A stretch of 64,000 nt of DNA, from positions 2,155,400 through 2,219,399 of the forward strand of contig NC_135569.1 in NCBI RefSeq assembly GCF_964340395.1, in the 5' to 3' direction. The translations under genes and the position numbers were made by a program. Positions 19,901 to 29,375 of the stretch are shown one piece after another. Under the pieces are notes generated by a model. It was not told the DNA's origin and did no database searches. It saw only the letters and a list, made by a program, of their open reading frames with translations. Each line of letters opens with the position of its first letter. Position 1 is the first letter of the stretch. The DNA comes from Glandiceps talaboti (lineage: Eukaryota > Hemichordata > Enteropneusta > Spengelidae).

Positions 19901-22900
19901 TCTGCCTAGTTACGTGTCAAAATAAAAGTTTATCCGTTTTGTGAGGTTTAACATCACAAATTTGATTTAAATTGTTTAAGGGTATCACCATGGATACCAT
20001 TGGCACTAACCACTTCGTATAGTGTTATTTAAACTAAATCTGAATTTCAATGGGCAGTCTTCTTGCATTTGTGGTAACAATAAAAATATAAATACCCTCT
20101 TGATCTTCCGTCTTCTCCCATGGGAATCCTTGCATCGATGGATCCTTCGAACGTTTCCTGCAATGTCTCTGCTACAGTGTTGTAGTTCAGACCTTTACAG
20201 AATAAGGTTCTGGCATCACGGGCATCTGAAGGGGGAAAAGTTAGGTAGATTTAATATATTTTTTACACTTTTTTTTTCATGTGCGAGTATCTAGTTAAAA
20301 TAGTTGGGATGTTTTCTACAAAGCCCAGGATTTGTTTTGACCTAAAATTTGTGTTTATTCTTAACCTTGGTTTATCATACAAGTTAACTTTATAATTCCA
20401 GATAAGTATTGCATCCCTCATTTGGGTGTAATTGCAATAACACCCAATAAATAGTGCCAATGACACTGCAGCACAACTGTATTAACACTGTGTAAAAATT
20501 GTCAAACATTTGCATTTGTGTCTATTTGTTTTTAACATATTTCAATGAATATTGATGAGATATCAACTAGACACTATTGCATCCCCCCCCCCAATCCTAT
20601 TAAAACCACACCACTTGTGTATAGTACCCTACCTCTATCTGGGTTATCTGAACCAAATGATCGGTCACCTCCCCCTGACTTCCTCTCAAAGCCACCACCA
20701 CCTGATCGTGGTTTAGCTTTCTCCAGTCTGATTTCATTACCATCTACACACGAGTTATTCAGTTCCATAGCTTTCTCATAATCATCAGCATTGGCAAGAT
20801 CTGCATAACCAAACCTGCAAGATATCAATCACACTGTCACCATGGAAACAACCATATGTATTGTCAATAATTTTGTGTGAAGTGAAAATGATTTGTTTTT
20901 GCTGTGTTTAGCAGTAAAAGTGTCACAACCTGAATTTGTACAAATGATGGACTTTGATCGTAAATGTATGTATACAACAGTAATCTGGTTAATGTGGCCA
21001 TATGGATGAGACTTTGGTATTTATTTTGGATTTTTATTTGATAAAACAGTTTCACTATGTTTTTTCTACTTGAAAAAATAAAGCGAAAGAACATATACCA
21101 AGTCCATGTTCATAACTCAAAAAGATGCAAAAAGTGTAAAAAGTTTGTTATTGTACGTACAATAACAAACATTTTACACATTGTTTAATGTTTTGCACTT
21201 TATTGAGTTCCGAACATAAACTTGGTATATGTTATTTCGCTTTATTTTTTCAAGTAGAAAAACATACTGAAGCTGTTTTATCAAATAAAAATCCAAAATA
21301 AATACCCAATTCTCATCCATATGACCACTTTAATGCTAACCCTTTAGCTATATATATAGCTTTGCTGGCTCTTGTTTTTAACCCTTAAAAAAGACTATGT
21401 AGAGTCAAAAAACGTCAAGATTCAAACAAAGCAGAAGTTTTAACCAGACTTGGACTTGTCCTTTTATTCAAACTCAAGATATTTGATTAATGTATTGAAA
21501 GACAAAGTGCAAGTGAAGCTATCTTCCCTTCTGCTTGCATTGATTCTTACATCTGATGTTTCCACTCCCCCATCCTCAAATAGTTTAGCAATGAAGTGAA
21601 GCTATCTTACCTTCTGCTTGCATTGATTCTTACATCTGATGTTTCCACTCCTCCATCCTCAAATAGTTTAGCAATGGATTCATTAGTGGTTGCCTTGTTC
21701 AGGTTACCAATGAAAATACTGACGGTTTCTTCTGTAAGAGAAGATCAATACAGTTTTACAAACCAACTACATTAACCAGCCGCATACTCTAGGGTGGTAT
21801 TTAATAAACTCTACGTTAATCTCAGGATTTATAAAGTTACTGATAAAATGTTTCCATGGCAACCAGCAGCATACTCTAGGGTGGTATTTAATAAACTCTA
21901 GGTTAATCACAGGATTTATAAAGTTACTGATAAAATGTTTCCTTGGCAACCACTTCTAAATAATGGCTGCAATGGTTGTAAATATCTGTACAGTTTAGGT
22001 CTACTTCAGTTCAAACTCTGTAATATCTGTAACAGACCTACCTTCATCTGACTTCACTTTTTTGGGTGCCGATGAATCATCATCTGTGTTCTTTCTCTTC
22101 TTGGCGACTGGCTTCTTCTCTGATACAACAAAGAATACACAAGGTCACAAATTTTGATAAACAAATCCTTCTTAGCATTTTGGAATGACAGACTCGTATA
22201 ACATTTCAAGGTTATAGCATTCACATCAAGTGTAATATGTTTCAATTGGTTTATTTACAAGCCTGGCATGTGGCCTTTCTAATGTGGTCAATTAACAAAT
22301 GAAACAGTATACTTTACACTTGATATGGATGCTATAAACACTTGTGGATGGATACAGAAAACCGGTATACTTTGGTGTTATGGGTTGTACTCGTCTCCGT
22401 ACTTCCAACATGCTGTGCAACATGTTATTAATCTAATCCAATTCATGCATTTACTTTCTTTGTAAAACGTCATTTGTAAATGCTTTTCTGTTGCTAGTTG
22501 TAGAGGATGGCAATCAAGCAAACCTTGCAATTGACCCTCTTACAGCCATCCAAGATATTGCATTGTCTGGGACCTGAATACAAACAAGTACAAGCTAGGA
22601 GTGACTGACATCTATCAACCCTTCACAAAACATATGCTTAATTAATAAGATACTTACTTTCTTCCTCCTCTTCATCACTTTCCTCATCAGAATCATCACT
22701 TTCATCGTCACTGTCGTCGTCATCGTCGTCGTCATCATCATCATCGCTTTCTTCTTTCTGTTTAGGTTTCTTTGTAGCTACAGTGAGAAAAACAAACAAT
22801 GACTATTTGATGAGCACAGTTAGGCAAGATAATTTCCATGACCAGTTAGGCAGATCTTGTGAGAGTAGTTAATCAGATCTTGTGAGATTAGTTAGGCAGA

Positions 22901-25900
22901 TATTGTGAGAGTAGTCAGGCAGATCTTGTGAGAGTAGTCAGGTAGATTCACTCCAGCTTGTTGTAAAACAAACCAAAAACTAGGTGAAAACAAACATACC
23001 ATTGGTAGCAAGTGTTTTTTTCGCAGGTTTTTCTTCCTCCTCTTCAGAATCTTCATCTTCATCACTATCATCATCATCATCATCCTCGTCATCATCCTCT
23101 GATGAGGATTCCGCTTTCTTTTTCTGTACAACTGGTGTTTTCTTTGCAGGTTTGGTCTCCTCTTCCTCATCATCGCTATCTTCCTCATCACTATCTTCTG
23201 ATGAACTTTCCTTTGCTGGTGCTTTCTGCTAGGAATAATTGCAAATGCCATGTGAGCGAAACTTGACAGGAAAAGCATGGTGACTAACATTCTTAGAATT
23301 CTAAGCTTCATATTTAATCACCCCCCCCCCCCCCCTGCAGAGTAATTCTTCACCTGCAGTTTCCATCATAACTATTGATGCTAGGTAGGAAAAGTTAGGA
23401 CTGGACTCATTGCAATGCTTTGTATTACTCACCTTACCCTTGGCAGCAGGAGGGGCAGGCTTAGCTTTACCCTTGGCCTTGCTTTTAGTTACTGGTTCTT
23501 CAACTTCCATCTCTTCATCACTATCACTCTCATCATCATCATCGCTATCCTCCTCTGAGGAACTTTCCTTCTTTGCAGGTTTCTGTTGTACACAGATAAC
23601 AAAAAAAATGTCATTTTTGGAAAAAAAATCATAAAAAATTGAAAATGGCACAGATCAACTTGGCATGAACAAATCTGAATAGCCTCCCCCAAGGGAACAT
23701 GCACACCAAATATCGAAGAATTCCGACTGTCACTTTCGGAGTAAAAAGTGAAAATATAAAAGTTTGACGGACACCTATGATTCACTCTACTCTCTATACC
23801 TCAATACCCACCTATACCTATACCTAAAGCTACGCTTTCAGCTTTCGCTGACAGCGGAGCTAAAAAAGCTAAATACTCAGGGGCCACTGCTATGGCTGAT
23901 AGTTACACTAGGAAAACTACCAATTACCTAGAAGAATGTCAACGTTAGTCAATTCTTAAATTACAACCGTTGAGTCGAGTGTCTTTTTTTAATAGAAGTG
24001 CTGGTCACATGAGACACAGGAATTATGACTAGATACCCTGCAGCTTTATTGTACATTTGAACTATGCAAATGAGGTCACATTGAGCCTACCTGTAGACTT
24101 GAACTATCAATACTACACTATTCCACTATCCTAACTGTAGCCTACAAGGACTATCACTACTACACTATTCCACTATCCTAACTATAGTCTACCTGTAGAC
24201 TTGAAGGACTAACACTACTACACTGTTTCCGCTATCCTAACTATAGTCTACCTGTAGACTTGAAGAACCAACACTACTACTACACTATTTCAGCTAACCC
24301 AACTGACATTCACTGTAGTAGCATTGGTCCTCCAAGTCTACAGGTAGGCGAGGTCACATTCATAATAGCACACATTTTTCAGTGAGCTATGTGAATGAGT
24401 GCTACATAGCCAGAAACTGATATCTCATAACTTTTATACCTCCACTACTTCACCACTACTATGGAAATCAGTAGCCATGCATTTGTATTTTATTACACAA
24501 CTCACCTTTGCAGGTTTTCCCTTGGCTTTAACTGGCGCTACAGCTTTGGCCTTCACTGGAGCTGCTTTCTGCTTTTTCTTGGTTACAACAGGCCTGTTAA
24601 AATAAAAGATTCTCTATCAGAAGCACCAAAATGTTGGACGTCCGTTTTTGGCCAAGATTGGGTGGGGAACCCTAGTAAAATACCTGGCTAGTTTTTACTC
24701 AATACTATCCTTGAAATAAAAATACTGACGACTATTAAGTTCCTGCAAAATATTCCTTTACTGAATTGAAAAGTGTCTCTTTTAGCAAAGAATGATAAAA
24801 TAATATGGATACTTACGCTACCTCCATCTCCTCCTCACTCTGATAAAAGAACACAAAATAACAATATTAATACAGAATCCATTAGGAAGTGCTCAACATA
24901 TTGCTACACAAATTAAATTCCTATCTGCATGTTTTTTGTAAAGTAATGTTTATAGCCATATTGAATCAGTAACTAGAAACAATGCCAGTTTGAGGATTAC
25001 TCATTTTCCTCAGACATTAGAACTTTGTGTTTTTTTTTATATATCTCTGATTGTAGAGCTCTCAGACAAATGCCTCGTTACACATTCAGCATTGCGTCAC
25101 ACTCAAGTGAGGAACTCACCAAGTGAGACATCAGCCTCGTCATCGAAATCATCACAGAACTCTAAATTGTAAGAATCATCCAGCTTAACTTCTATGTTCA
25201 TTCTGATCTTTGCGAGGGACAATCGCACAATGTCACACAAGCTCAAACTAACTTATATGATCATTCTGATTTTTGCGAGATGATCACACAATGTCACACA
25301 ACAAACTAACTTGTGTGTTCATTTTGATTTTTCTAAGGGACGATCACATATTGTCACACAAGCTCAACAAACGAACTTCATTTCTTACCTCTTCTGAATC
25401 AGAGTCATCAGAAGATTCCACTTTCTTTGGTGGGGGTGGTGCCTTCTTTGCTTTGCCCTTCTTGGCAGCTTTCTGAGCAGAGATGAATGAAATGAATTAG
25501 ATTAAAAAGAATTCTAAATTTAGTAGTCCAAGATTCGACACATCATCACATCACCTACAGAAGGCACACACACGGGCTAAACATCAATAAATCTGTTGAA
25601 ATTTCTTTTGTACTTTAATATAATTGCATGTACACACAGCCTTTATATTTTCTACATACAAGTCTCCTTTATATAGTCACATTTTCAGTAGATTTTGAAA
25701 ACACTCAAAATGTTCAACATATTCGACATGATAGTTATGGTACTATTAACTAAATTTTTGAAATTATTGAGAAAATTGAGGTCATTTTGTGGAAATTATC
25801 ATTCAGGCAAAGTTTAAGTTTCTTTCACCCCCAAATTGAGAACTTCAAAGGAATGTGTGGTTATGAATATAATTATGCAAATGAGGGCAAGGTTACAATT

Positions 25901-27130
25901 CACTTTCAAAACTTGCACTTCCATAGCCCTGTTGTGAAATATAACCAACACAATAAAATGACTTAATGTTTTCCTTTTGGTGTTCTGACAGACATTGTGA
26001 TTAATGATTTTTTTTTTGGGGGGGGGGTAAGGAAACTTCAACTGTGTCTCATTTTCTGACAATGTCAAACAAAATGCTAATAGTTGGCAACATATTTCTT
26101 TCTTTAGTGTTGTCTTGGAACTATAAAAATTCAGTAAAAAGATATTTTTATTTTTATGACTAACTGAAATTGATCAAAGTCAAACTCCATTCTCTCTTAG
26201 TAGCTACTTTACCTGGTACTATTACCATATTCAGGTTGGATGTGAAGTGTGGATCAGAAGTTGCAGCATGCTTGGACAATGTCTGGCATTGGACGCCTCC
26301 CAGCAGCTCAACCAACCACAGACCACCTTCAGAATACAACCGTTTTTCCCAGTTCAGGAAACCCCTCATTGTTACACTTATGACGACCTGTGATGGCAGG
26401 CCACGCTAGACCCGCACTAAAGCTCTACATGGTAAAACGCACGTGTTTCTCGCACATGTGACCGCCCCAGCAAGGACCACGCTAGGCCCAACGTATGCTA
26501 CATGTGGTGTAATTTCATGTACACCGTAACGTACTCAACTAGTAGGTCGGGCAAGACCTACCCTACATAACGTTCTCGACACGTGGGCCACGCTAGACCC
26601 ACACTGAAAAGTGGTGCGTGGACCACGCAAGGCCCACCCGGTACCCTACAATTTGCAACACTAGAGATCGGCACAAATTCTTTGGCACTGAATTTCGTTC
26701 ATGACTGATAGCTCGTATAATTTTGGACTTGGTAATCGACCGTGGATCTAGTTCCGTTCCAATCGATCGCCTCAAGGACATTTTGGATAGCACGTGCTGC
26801 AACCCAATTCAACGCTGTCGCAGTTTTCTGTTGCAGCCTTGTTTGAATAGTCAAGCTCAACTGTAAAACAGACAACATATCCGAAAAAAACACATTTATT
26901 TTCATAACATGTAAAATTTGGAAGATTTTCAGTTGAAATCTTTTAAGTAAAATAGTATGGCATGCACGTTTTAAAATTTAAAAGTCCACGTTCTACCCTG
27001 TAATAGGGCTTCTCGAAGATCCGTGCACATTGCATTAAACTAGATGCATTTCAGTCAATTTACAGTTCACGTGTAATAGTAATATGTTTTTAAGACTTAC
27101 CTCGTTCTTTCCTTTACTCTTAATGGCCAT
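16517..27130 (-). CDS. NCL: nucleolin, 16 coding exons, 613 aa
   Basis: Nucleolar RNA-binding protein of rRNA transcription and pre-rRNA processing. Exons in transcript order: 27130-27101, 25472-25389, 24839-24817, 24593-24506, 23582-23433, 23225-23000, 22777-22658, 22119-22042, 21731-21611, 20814-20633, 20225-20096, 19494-19313, 18288-18165, 17627-17413, 16999-16979, 16584-16517. All junctions are GT-AG, phases join, and the total is 1842 nt, exactly 614 codons with TAA. The product starts [10 protein letters not shown], alternates Lys-rich and Asp/Glu/Ser-rich blocks, has an NLS-like KKPVAKKRK, three RRMs and an RGG tail, and ends GTKKTFDD, like vertebrate nucleolin's GKKTKFE. By sequence the RRMs match vertebrate RRM1, RRM2 and RRM4; no RRM3 equivalent is present. 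The start is the first ATG in a CACAATGG context. Confidence 0.93.
17130..17207. mobile_element. fragment of TAAAGTGG-family MITE
   Basis: One end of the element seen whole at 34147-34314 and as a foldback at 20989-21333. It runs from GTGAAGCTGTTTTATCAAAT to CATATGACCACTTTAA. It lies in the nucleolin intron between exons 14 and 15. Confidence 0.75.
17413..18288 (-). CDS. NCL: nucleolin last RRM, exons 13 and 14
   Basis: RNP2 is TLFVANL and RNP1 is KGFGYVDF, with [14 protein letters not shown] between. This corresponds to vertebrate RRM4 (RARIVTDRETGSSKGFGFVDF). Exon 14 continues into [19 protein letters not shown], the start of the RGG domain. Confidence 0.92.
17811..18075. mobile_element. 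decayed copy of TTACAAC-family foldback MITE
   Basis: The middle and right parts resemble 34774-35009 (ACTTGATATGGATGCCAT, TTACTTTAGTGTTATGAG, GTTGTAAAAT), but with many differences and an insertion. It lies in the nucleolin intron between exons 13 and 14. Confidence 0.5.
18485..18725 (+). mobile_element. TAGGGAAC-family MITE, copy 1
   Basis: It begins TAGGGAACTTGCAA and ends with its imperfect inverse, CAGTTCCCTA. Length is 241 bp. Near one end is the 14-bp palindrome CTGAGCATGCTCAG, also found in the copy at 59956-60203, which lies in the opposite orientation. No transposase is encoded. It sits in the nucleolin intron between exons 12 and 13. Confidence 0.82.
18875..18975 (-). ncRNA. box C/D snoRNA candidate 1, nucleolin intron 12
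   Basis: Read on the - strand: box C GTGATGA (18966-18960), D' CTGA (18946-18943), a TGCTCTC/GAGAGCA hairpin, C' TGATGAT (18908-18902) and box D CTGA (18885-18882). Short sequences outside C and D can pair. The guide before D contains CGAGGCATTTG, complementary to CAAATGCCTCG of 28S rRNA. The guide before D' contains GATGACGAG, complementary to the adjoining CTCGTCATC. The rRNA sequence is from memory. Lying inside an intron of a ribosome-biogenesis gene is usual for this class. A paralogue lies in intron 2. Confidence 0.78.
19098..19212. repeat. 60-bp tandem pair from the TTACAAC-family MITE end
   Basis: Two copies of an ACACTGRAGTAAAGCACTTT unit followed by CTATGTGCTACACTCATTTA. The sequence matches the left end of the element at 34774-35009. 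It lies in the intron between nucleolin exons 12 and 13. Confidence 0.8.
19313..20225 (-). CDS. NCL: nucleolin RRM2, exons 11 and 12
   Basis: It opens [13 protein letters not shown] (RNP2) and has GHGYIEF (RNP1), then [14 protein letters not shown]. The RDARTL start and YIEF match vertebrate RRM2. A Gly run (MGGGGGGGF) and QQRGPPRKS form the linker to the last RRM. The ORF at its 3' side reads into the intron and is not coding. Confidence 0.9.
19536..19680. repeat. degenerate tandem duplication
   Basis: Two copies of AACAGCAGATGAGAGC followed by TTAGTCTTGRTTACCCAGA, about 80 bp apart, in the nucleolin intron between exons 11 and 12. Confidence 0.7.
20633..21731 (-). CDS. NCL: nucleolin RRM1, exons 9 and 10
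   Basis: RNP2 is SIFIGNL and RNP1 is RRFGYADL. The end, [14 protein letters not shown], matches vertebrate nucleolin RRM1 (GNEIKLEKPKG). The intron (20815-21610) splits the domain just before the Phe of RNP1, as in the other two RRMs. Immediately downstream of exon 9 an 83-bp copy of its 3' part lies in the intron with a damaged donor. Confidence 0.9.
20989..21333. mobile_element. TAAAGTGG-family MITE as a head-to-head foldback
   Basis: A 345-bp inverted repeat with arms of about 170 bp. The outer ends are TTAATGTGGCCATATGG and its inverse ATGACCACTTTAA. The centre (21143-21170) is a 28-bp perfect palindrome with GTACGTAC at its middle. Each arm equals most of the 168-bp element at 34147-34314, so this is a dimer. 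It lies in the intron inside RRM1. Confidence 0.85.
21511..21593 (-). pseudogene. partial copy of nucleolin exon 9 with a lost donor
   Basis: This 83-bp segment is a near-identical tandem copy of 21594-21676, which holds the 3' part of exon 9 and its splice donor. In the copy the donor GTAAGA reads GGAAGA, so it should not be spliced in. One further visible difference is CTCCCCCAT versus CTCCTCCAT. The duplication is recent. Confidence 0.85.
21775..21948. repeat. 86-bp tandem duplication with CCATGGCAAC motif
   Basis: Two copies of GCATACTCTAGGGTGGTATT followed by AATAAACTCTA and GTTACTGATAAAATGTTTCC, ending in CATGGCAACC or CTTGGCAACC. The end resembles an RFX half-site. It lies in the intron upstream of nucleolin exon 9. 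Confidence 0.85.
22042..25472 (-). CDS. NCL: nucleolin acidic/basic N-terminal exons 2-8
   Basis: Seven exons encode about 256 residues in which acidic runs ([37 protein letters not shown], and a run of ten Asp) are separated by Lys/Pro/Ala blocks ([26 protein letters not shown]). The KPAKK-acid unit recurs at the start of successive exons, which suggests exon duplication. Acidic serines in such blocks are typical CK2 sites (family knowledge). Exon 3 is a 23-nt micro-exon (SEEEMEVA). Confidence 0.9.
22213..22389. mobile_element. TTACAAC-family foldback MITE, left end missing
   Basis: It matches 34774-35009: ATCAAGTGTAATATGTTTCA, GCATGTGGCCTTTCTAATG, ACACTTGATATGGATGC and GGTGTTATGGGTTGTA. 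It lies in the intron between nucleolin exons 7 and 8. Confidence 0.8.
22837..22945. repeat. 27-bp tandem array, four copies
   Basis: Copies of AGTTAGGCAGATCTTGTGAG and close variants, in the nucleolin intron between exons 6 and 7. Confidence 0.8.
23321..23335 (-). repeat. NCL: G15 run in the nucleolin transcript
   Basis: Fifteen C on the + strand, so fifteen G in the transcribed strand, within the 207-nt intron between exons 5 and 6. It could fold as a G-quadruplex. Homopolymer length may vary. Confidence 0.6.
24085..24352. repeat. 65-bp tandem array ending in an inverted copy
   Basis: Units carry CTACCTGTAGACTTGAA and ACACTATTCCACTATCCTAA. The last part, TCCAAGTCTACAGGTAGGC, is inverted relative to the first, so the whole array is bracketed by inverted repeats. 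It lies in the nucleolin intron between exons 4 and 5. Confidence 0.75.
25056..25162 (-). ncRNA. box C/D snoRNA candidate 2, nucleolin intron 2
   Basis: Read on the - strand: a six-base terminal stem GAGTTC/GAGCTC, box C GTGATGA (25155-25149), D' CTGA (25134-25131), a weak C' and box D CTGA (25065-25062). The guide before D contains ACGAGGCATTTG, complementary to CAAATGCCTCGT of 28S rRNA. The guide before D' contains GATGACGAGGC, complementary to the overlapping GCCTCGTCATC. Boxes and both guides match candidate 1 while the spacer between them has diverged, the pattern expected of functional paralogues. The vertebrate equivalent may be the U36 group, but that is recalled rather than checked. 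Confidence 0.82.
25198..25382. repeat. 70-bp tandem array, three copies
   Basis: Units contain CATTYTGATYTTTSYRAGGGA, then GATCACAYAWTGTCACACAA. It lies between snoRNA candidate 2 and nucleolin exon 2. Related sequence occurs near 14065-14110. Confidence 0.75.
26399..26637. repeat. array of five short GC-rich hairpins
   Basis: Five related units in nucleolin intron 1: GGCCACGCTAGACCC (26399), GGACCACGCTAGGCCC (26474), GTAGGTCGGGCAAGACCTAC (26542), GTGGGCCACGCTAGACCCAC (26583) and GTGGACCACGCAAGGCCCAC (26618). Most have complementary flanks (GTGGG with CCCAC, GTAGGTC with GACCTAC). Arm changes are partly compensated between units. Confidence 0.65.
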
Positions 27131-27330
27131 TGTGAAATCAAAAGATGTGAAAATCGAAGAGAACTTGACAAACACTGTTGCTTGCTTGGTGTCGTCGCAG
27201 TTGTGAAATACACGTGAAGCGTGGTTGTAGAAATGGATCTGCGCATGTAATTACGCAGGTCTTTAAAAAAAATACGTTGAGCCACAAAAGGGTGATGCAC
27301 GGGAACGTCGCAAAACAAAATTACGTGTGT
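27131..27330 (-). promoter_or_regulatory. NCL: probable nucleolin promoter and 5' leader
   Basis: Sequence immediately upstream of the ATG on the - strand. A pyrimidine-rich stretch (TTCTCTTCGATTTTC) lies about 20-35 bases before the start codon and could be the leader. No TATA box is apparent, as is usual for housekeeping genes. The extent is a guess. Confidence 0.35.
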
Positions 27331-28269
27331 ATGAGTTTGTGGGATGTTCTAGTCCCTGGGTTTGGTTTCATTTTCACACTTCAAGACAGACAAACAGACG
27401 TGTATGGAAAGTCAAAAGAAGGACCGTAACTTAAAAGTAAAGTAGGAAGATAGCATGAGATACACAACAGATACGAAGTCATGTTAATTCCATGTAAAGC
27501 GCCAGAGAAACGCAATCATAGAGATGAATAGATAACAAAGTCAGGCTGAGGAGATAAAGTATGCTTTCTAAGTTCCATTTTTACTGTTTGCCTTGAAATA
27601 TATGTCACGATTAGAGACCGATGTGTGAGGGCGCTCCATCACAGCATGCCATACTGAGACCCCGGATGGGTCGATTCTGAGTCAATAATTTCCCATAGCA
27701 GATATATATTTATTTTAAACGGTCAAAATCCCCTCTGAATGTTCTGTTTCTGCATTAAAGACTTATAAAATATGATTTACTTGGGCCCACCCCGGGCAAG
27801 AACTCAAGACAGAAAACTCTCAGAACGCATAGTTTTCGAGTAGACAACTAACTTGATTGACGATTATTCACTCGTCACTGGCCGAAAAACTCGAATAGAA
27901 TCTACATCTTTAAATAGTATAATTAGTGACGTCATTAGATCGATACGCACTGGTAGAACTGAGTTACAGCTAACAATCTATTTCCATGGATGTAAAATCG
28001 AGCGCCAAGATATGAGCCTGTTGATTAATTAACAGTTAAGTTATTTAGTGTCTCCTGGATTGAAAAAAAGAGAGAGCAAAGTATGCTCATTAATTATGCA
28101 TGATATTATGGATAATATTGGAGGCGGACAGAGTGGCTATGTTTTCTAGGACGTATAGCCTCTAAGAAGTTGAAAAGTTGGAAAGTTCACAGCATGAAAA
28201 ATCGAAAATACGCTAATGGTTTCGTGCAGTGATACCTGTGAAAAATCTGTTTTTCTTTAAAACAAATTT

Positions 28270-28460
<191 letters not shown>

Positions 28461-29268
28461 TGAATATTTGCCTCCAGTATCAAAATTATCGTTGGCAGAC
28501 CTGAATACAAAATGAAAAACTATACACACTGTTGAATACGTTTTGGAATTATAGAGAAGTAGAACAGTACACATAATGGCGTCTAACTATACCCTCTATT
28601 CTGCTGTTTTATATTTCTTTTACGCGGTAGAATTCATCCGAATATTAGCAATAATTCATGCTATCAGACGCTGGAAGTCATGGTTTTTATTCAACCAATG
28701 ATGCATGTACTATTTGCTTCATCTATATATACTTTTAGATGAACACAATACAATAAGTTCATATTTGGTCTCACTGACGTCATCAACATCACTTTTCGTT
28801 TGATTTTCTGCATCATTTAACTTTTAAAATAACTAAAAGCGTTTCTCTTTTGATTAAGAATGAAAGGATAGTTTGTCAGCCGTGTCCGTGACGTGATACT
28901 TCAGCTTTACGACATACCAAGTCAAACGGGGTGCCACCATGGCGATTTATCTTTCACTTGTGTTTACTTAATGTCGTCTTTAGCTAAAAGCCAATCGATG
29001 TGTTGTGACAGTAGTTCTCCAAATTCTGGTTTACGTATCTTTTTATCATTCAATATTTTGATAGTTATTTAACATAAAATTAATATATCTTTTGACGTAA
29101 TCACTAGAAGAATGATGACCCACAACAATTTACGAGATTCACACATTTTTTTCATATATGTAAATAAGAAACTAAAATTCCACCGTCTGTGCAAGTAGAT
29201 ATATGACCTTACGAACGTTGCTATGGTTTTATATGACAGGTTTAATCATTACTTCATTATATAAGTAG

Positions 29269-29375
29269 TACCCTTTGACGGTAAGGTTCAAGCGACAACG
29301 TGGTTGACCCTTTCACGGCAATGTGGTTTACCCTTTGACGGCAACATGGTAGATCTAGACCCTTTTATGGTAATA
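29269..29375. repeat. 29-bp tandem array, about four copies
   Basis: Units of ACCCTTTGACGGCAA followed by a GTGGTT-like motif, with moderate divergence. Confidence 0.65.

Noticed and set aside
22892-23311. Met/Lys-rich and Ser-rich open frames on both strands
   Set aside because: Other-frame shadows of the nucleolin acidic exon at 23000-23225.
26160-26369. 69-codon - strand open frame in nucleolin intron 1
   Set aside because: The exon model closes in frame without it, and no acceptor/donor pair of matching phase or familiar sequence was seen. An H/ACA snoRNA was considered, but I could not establish the two-hairpin fold.
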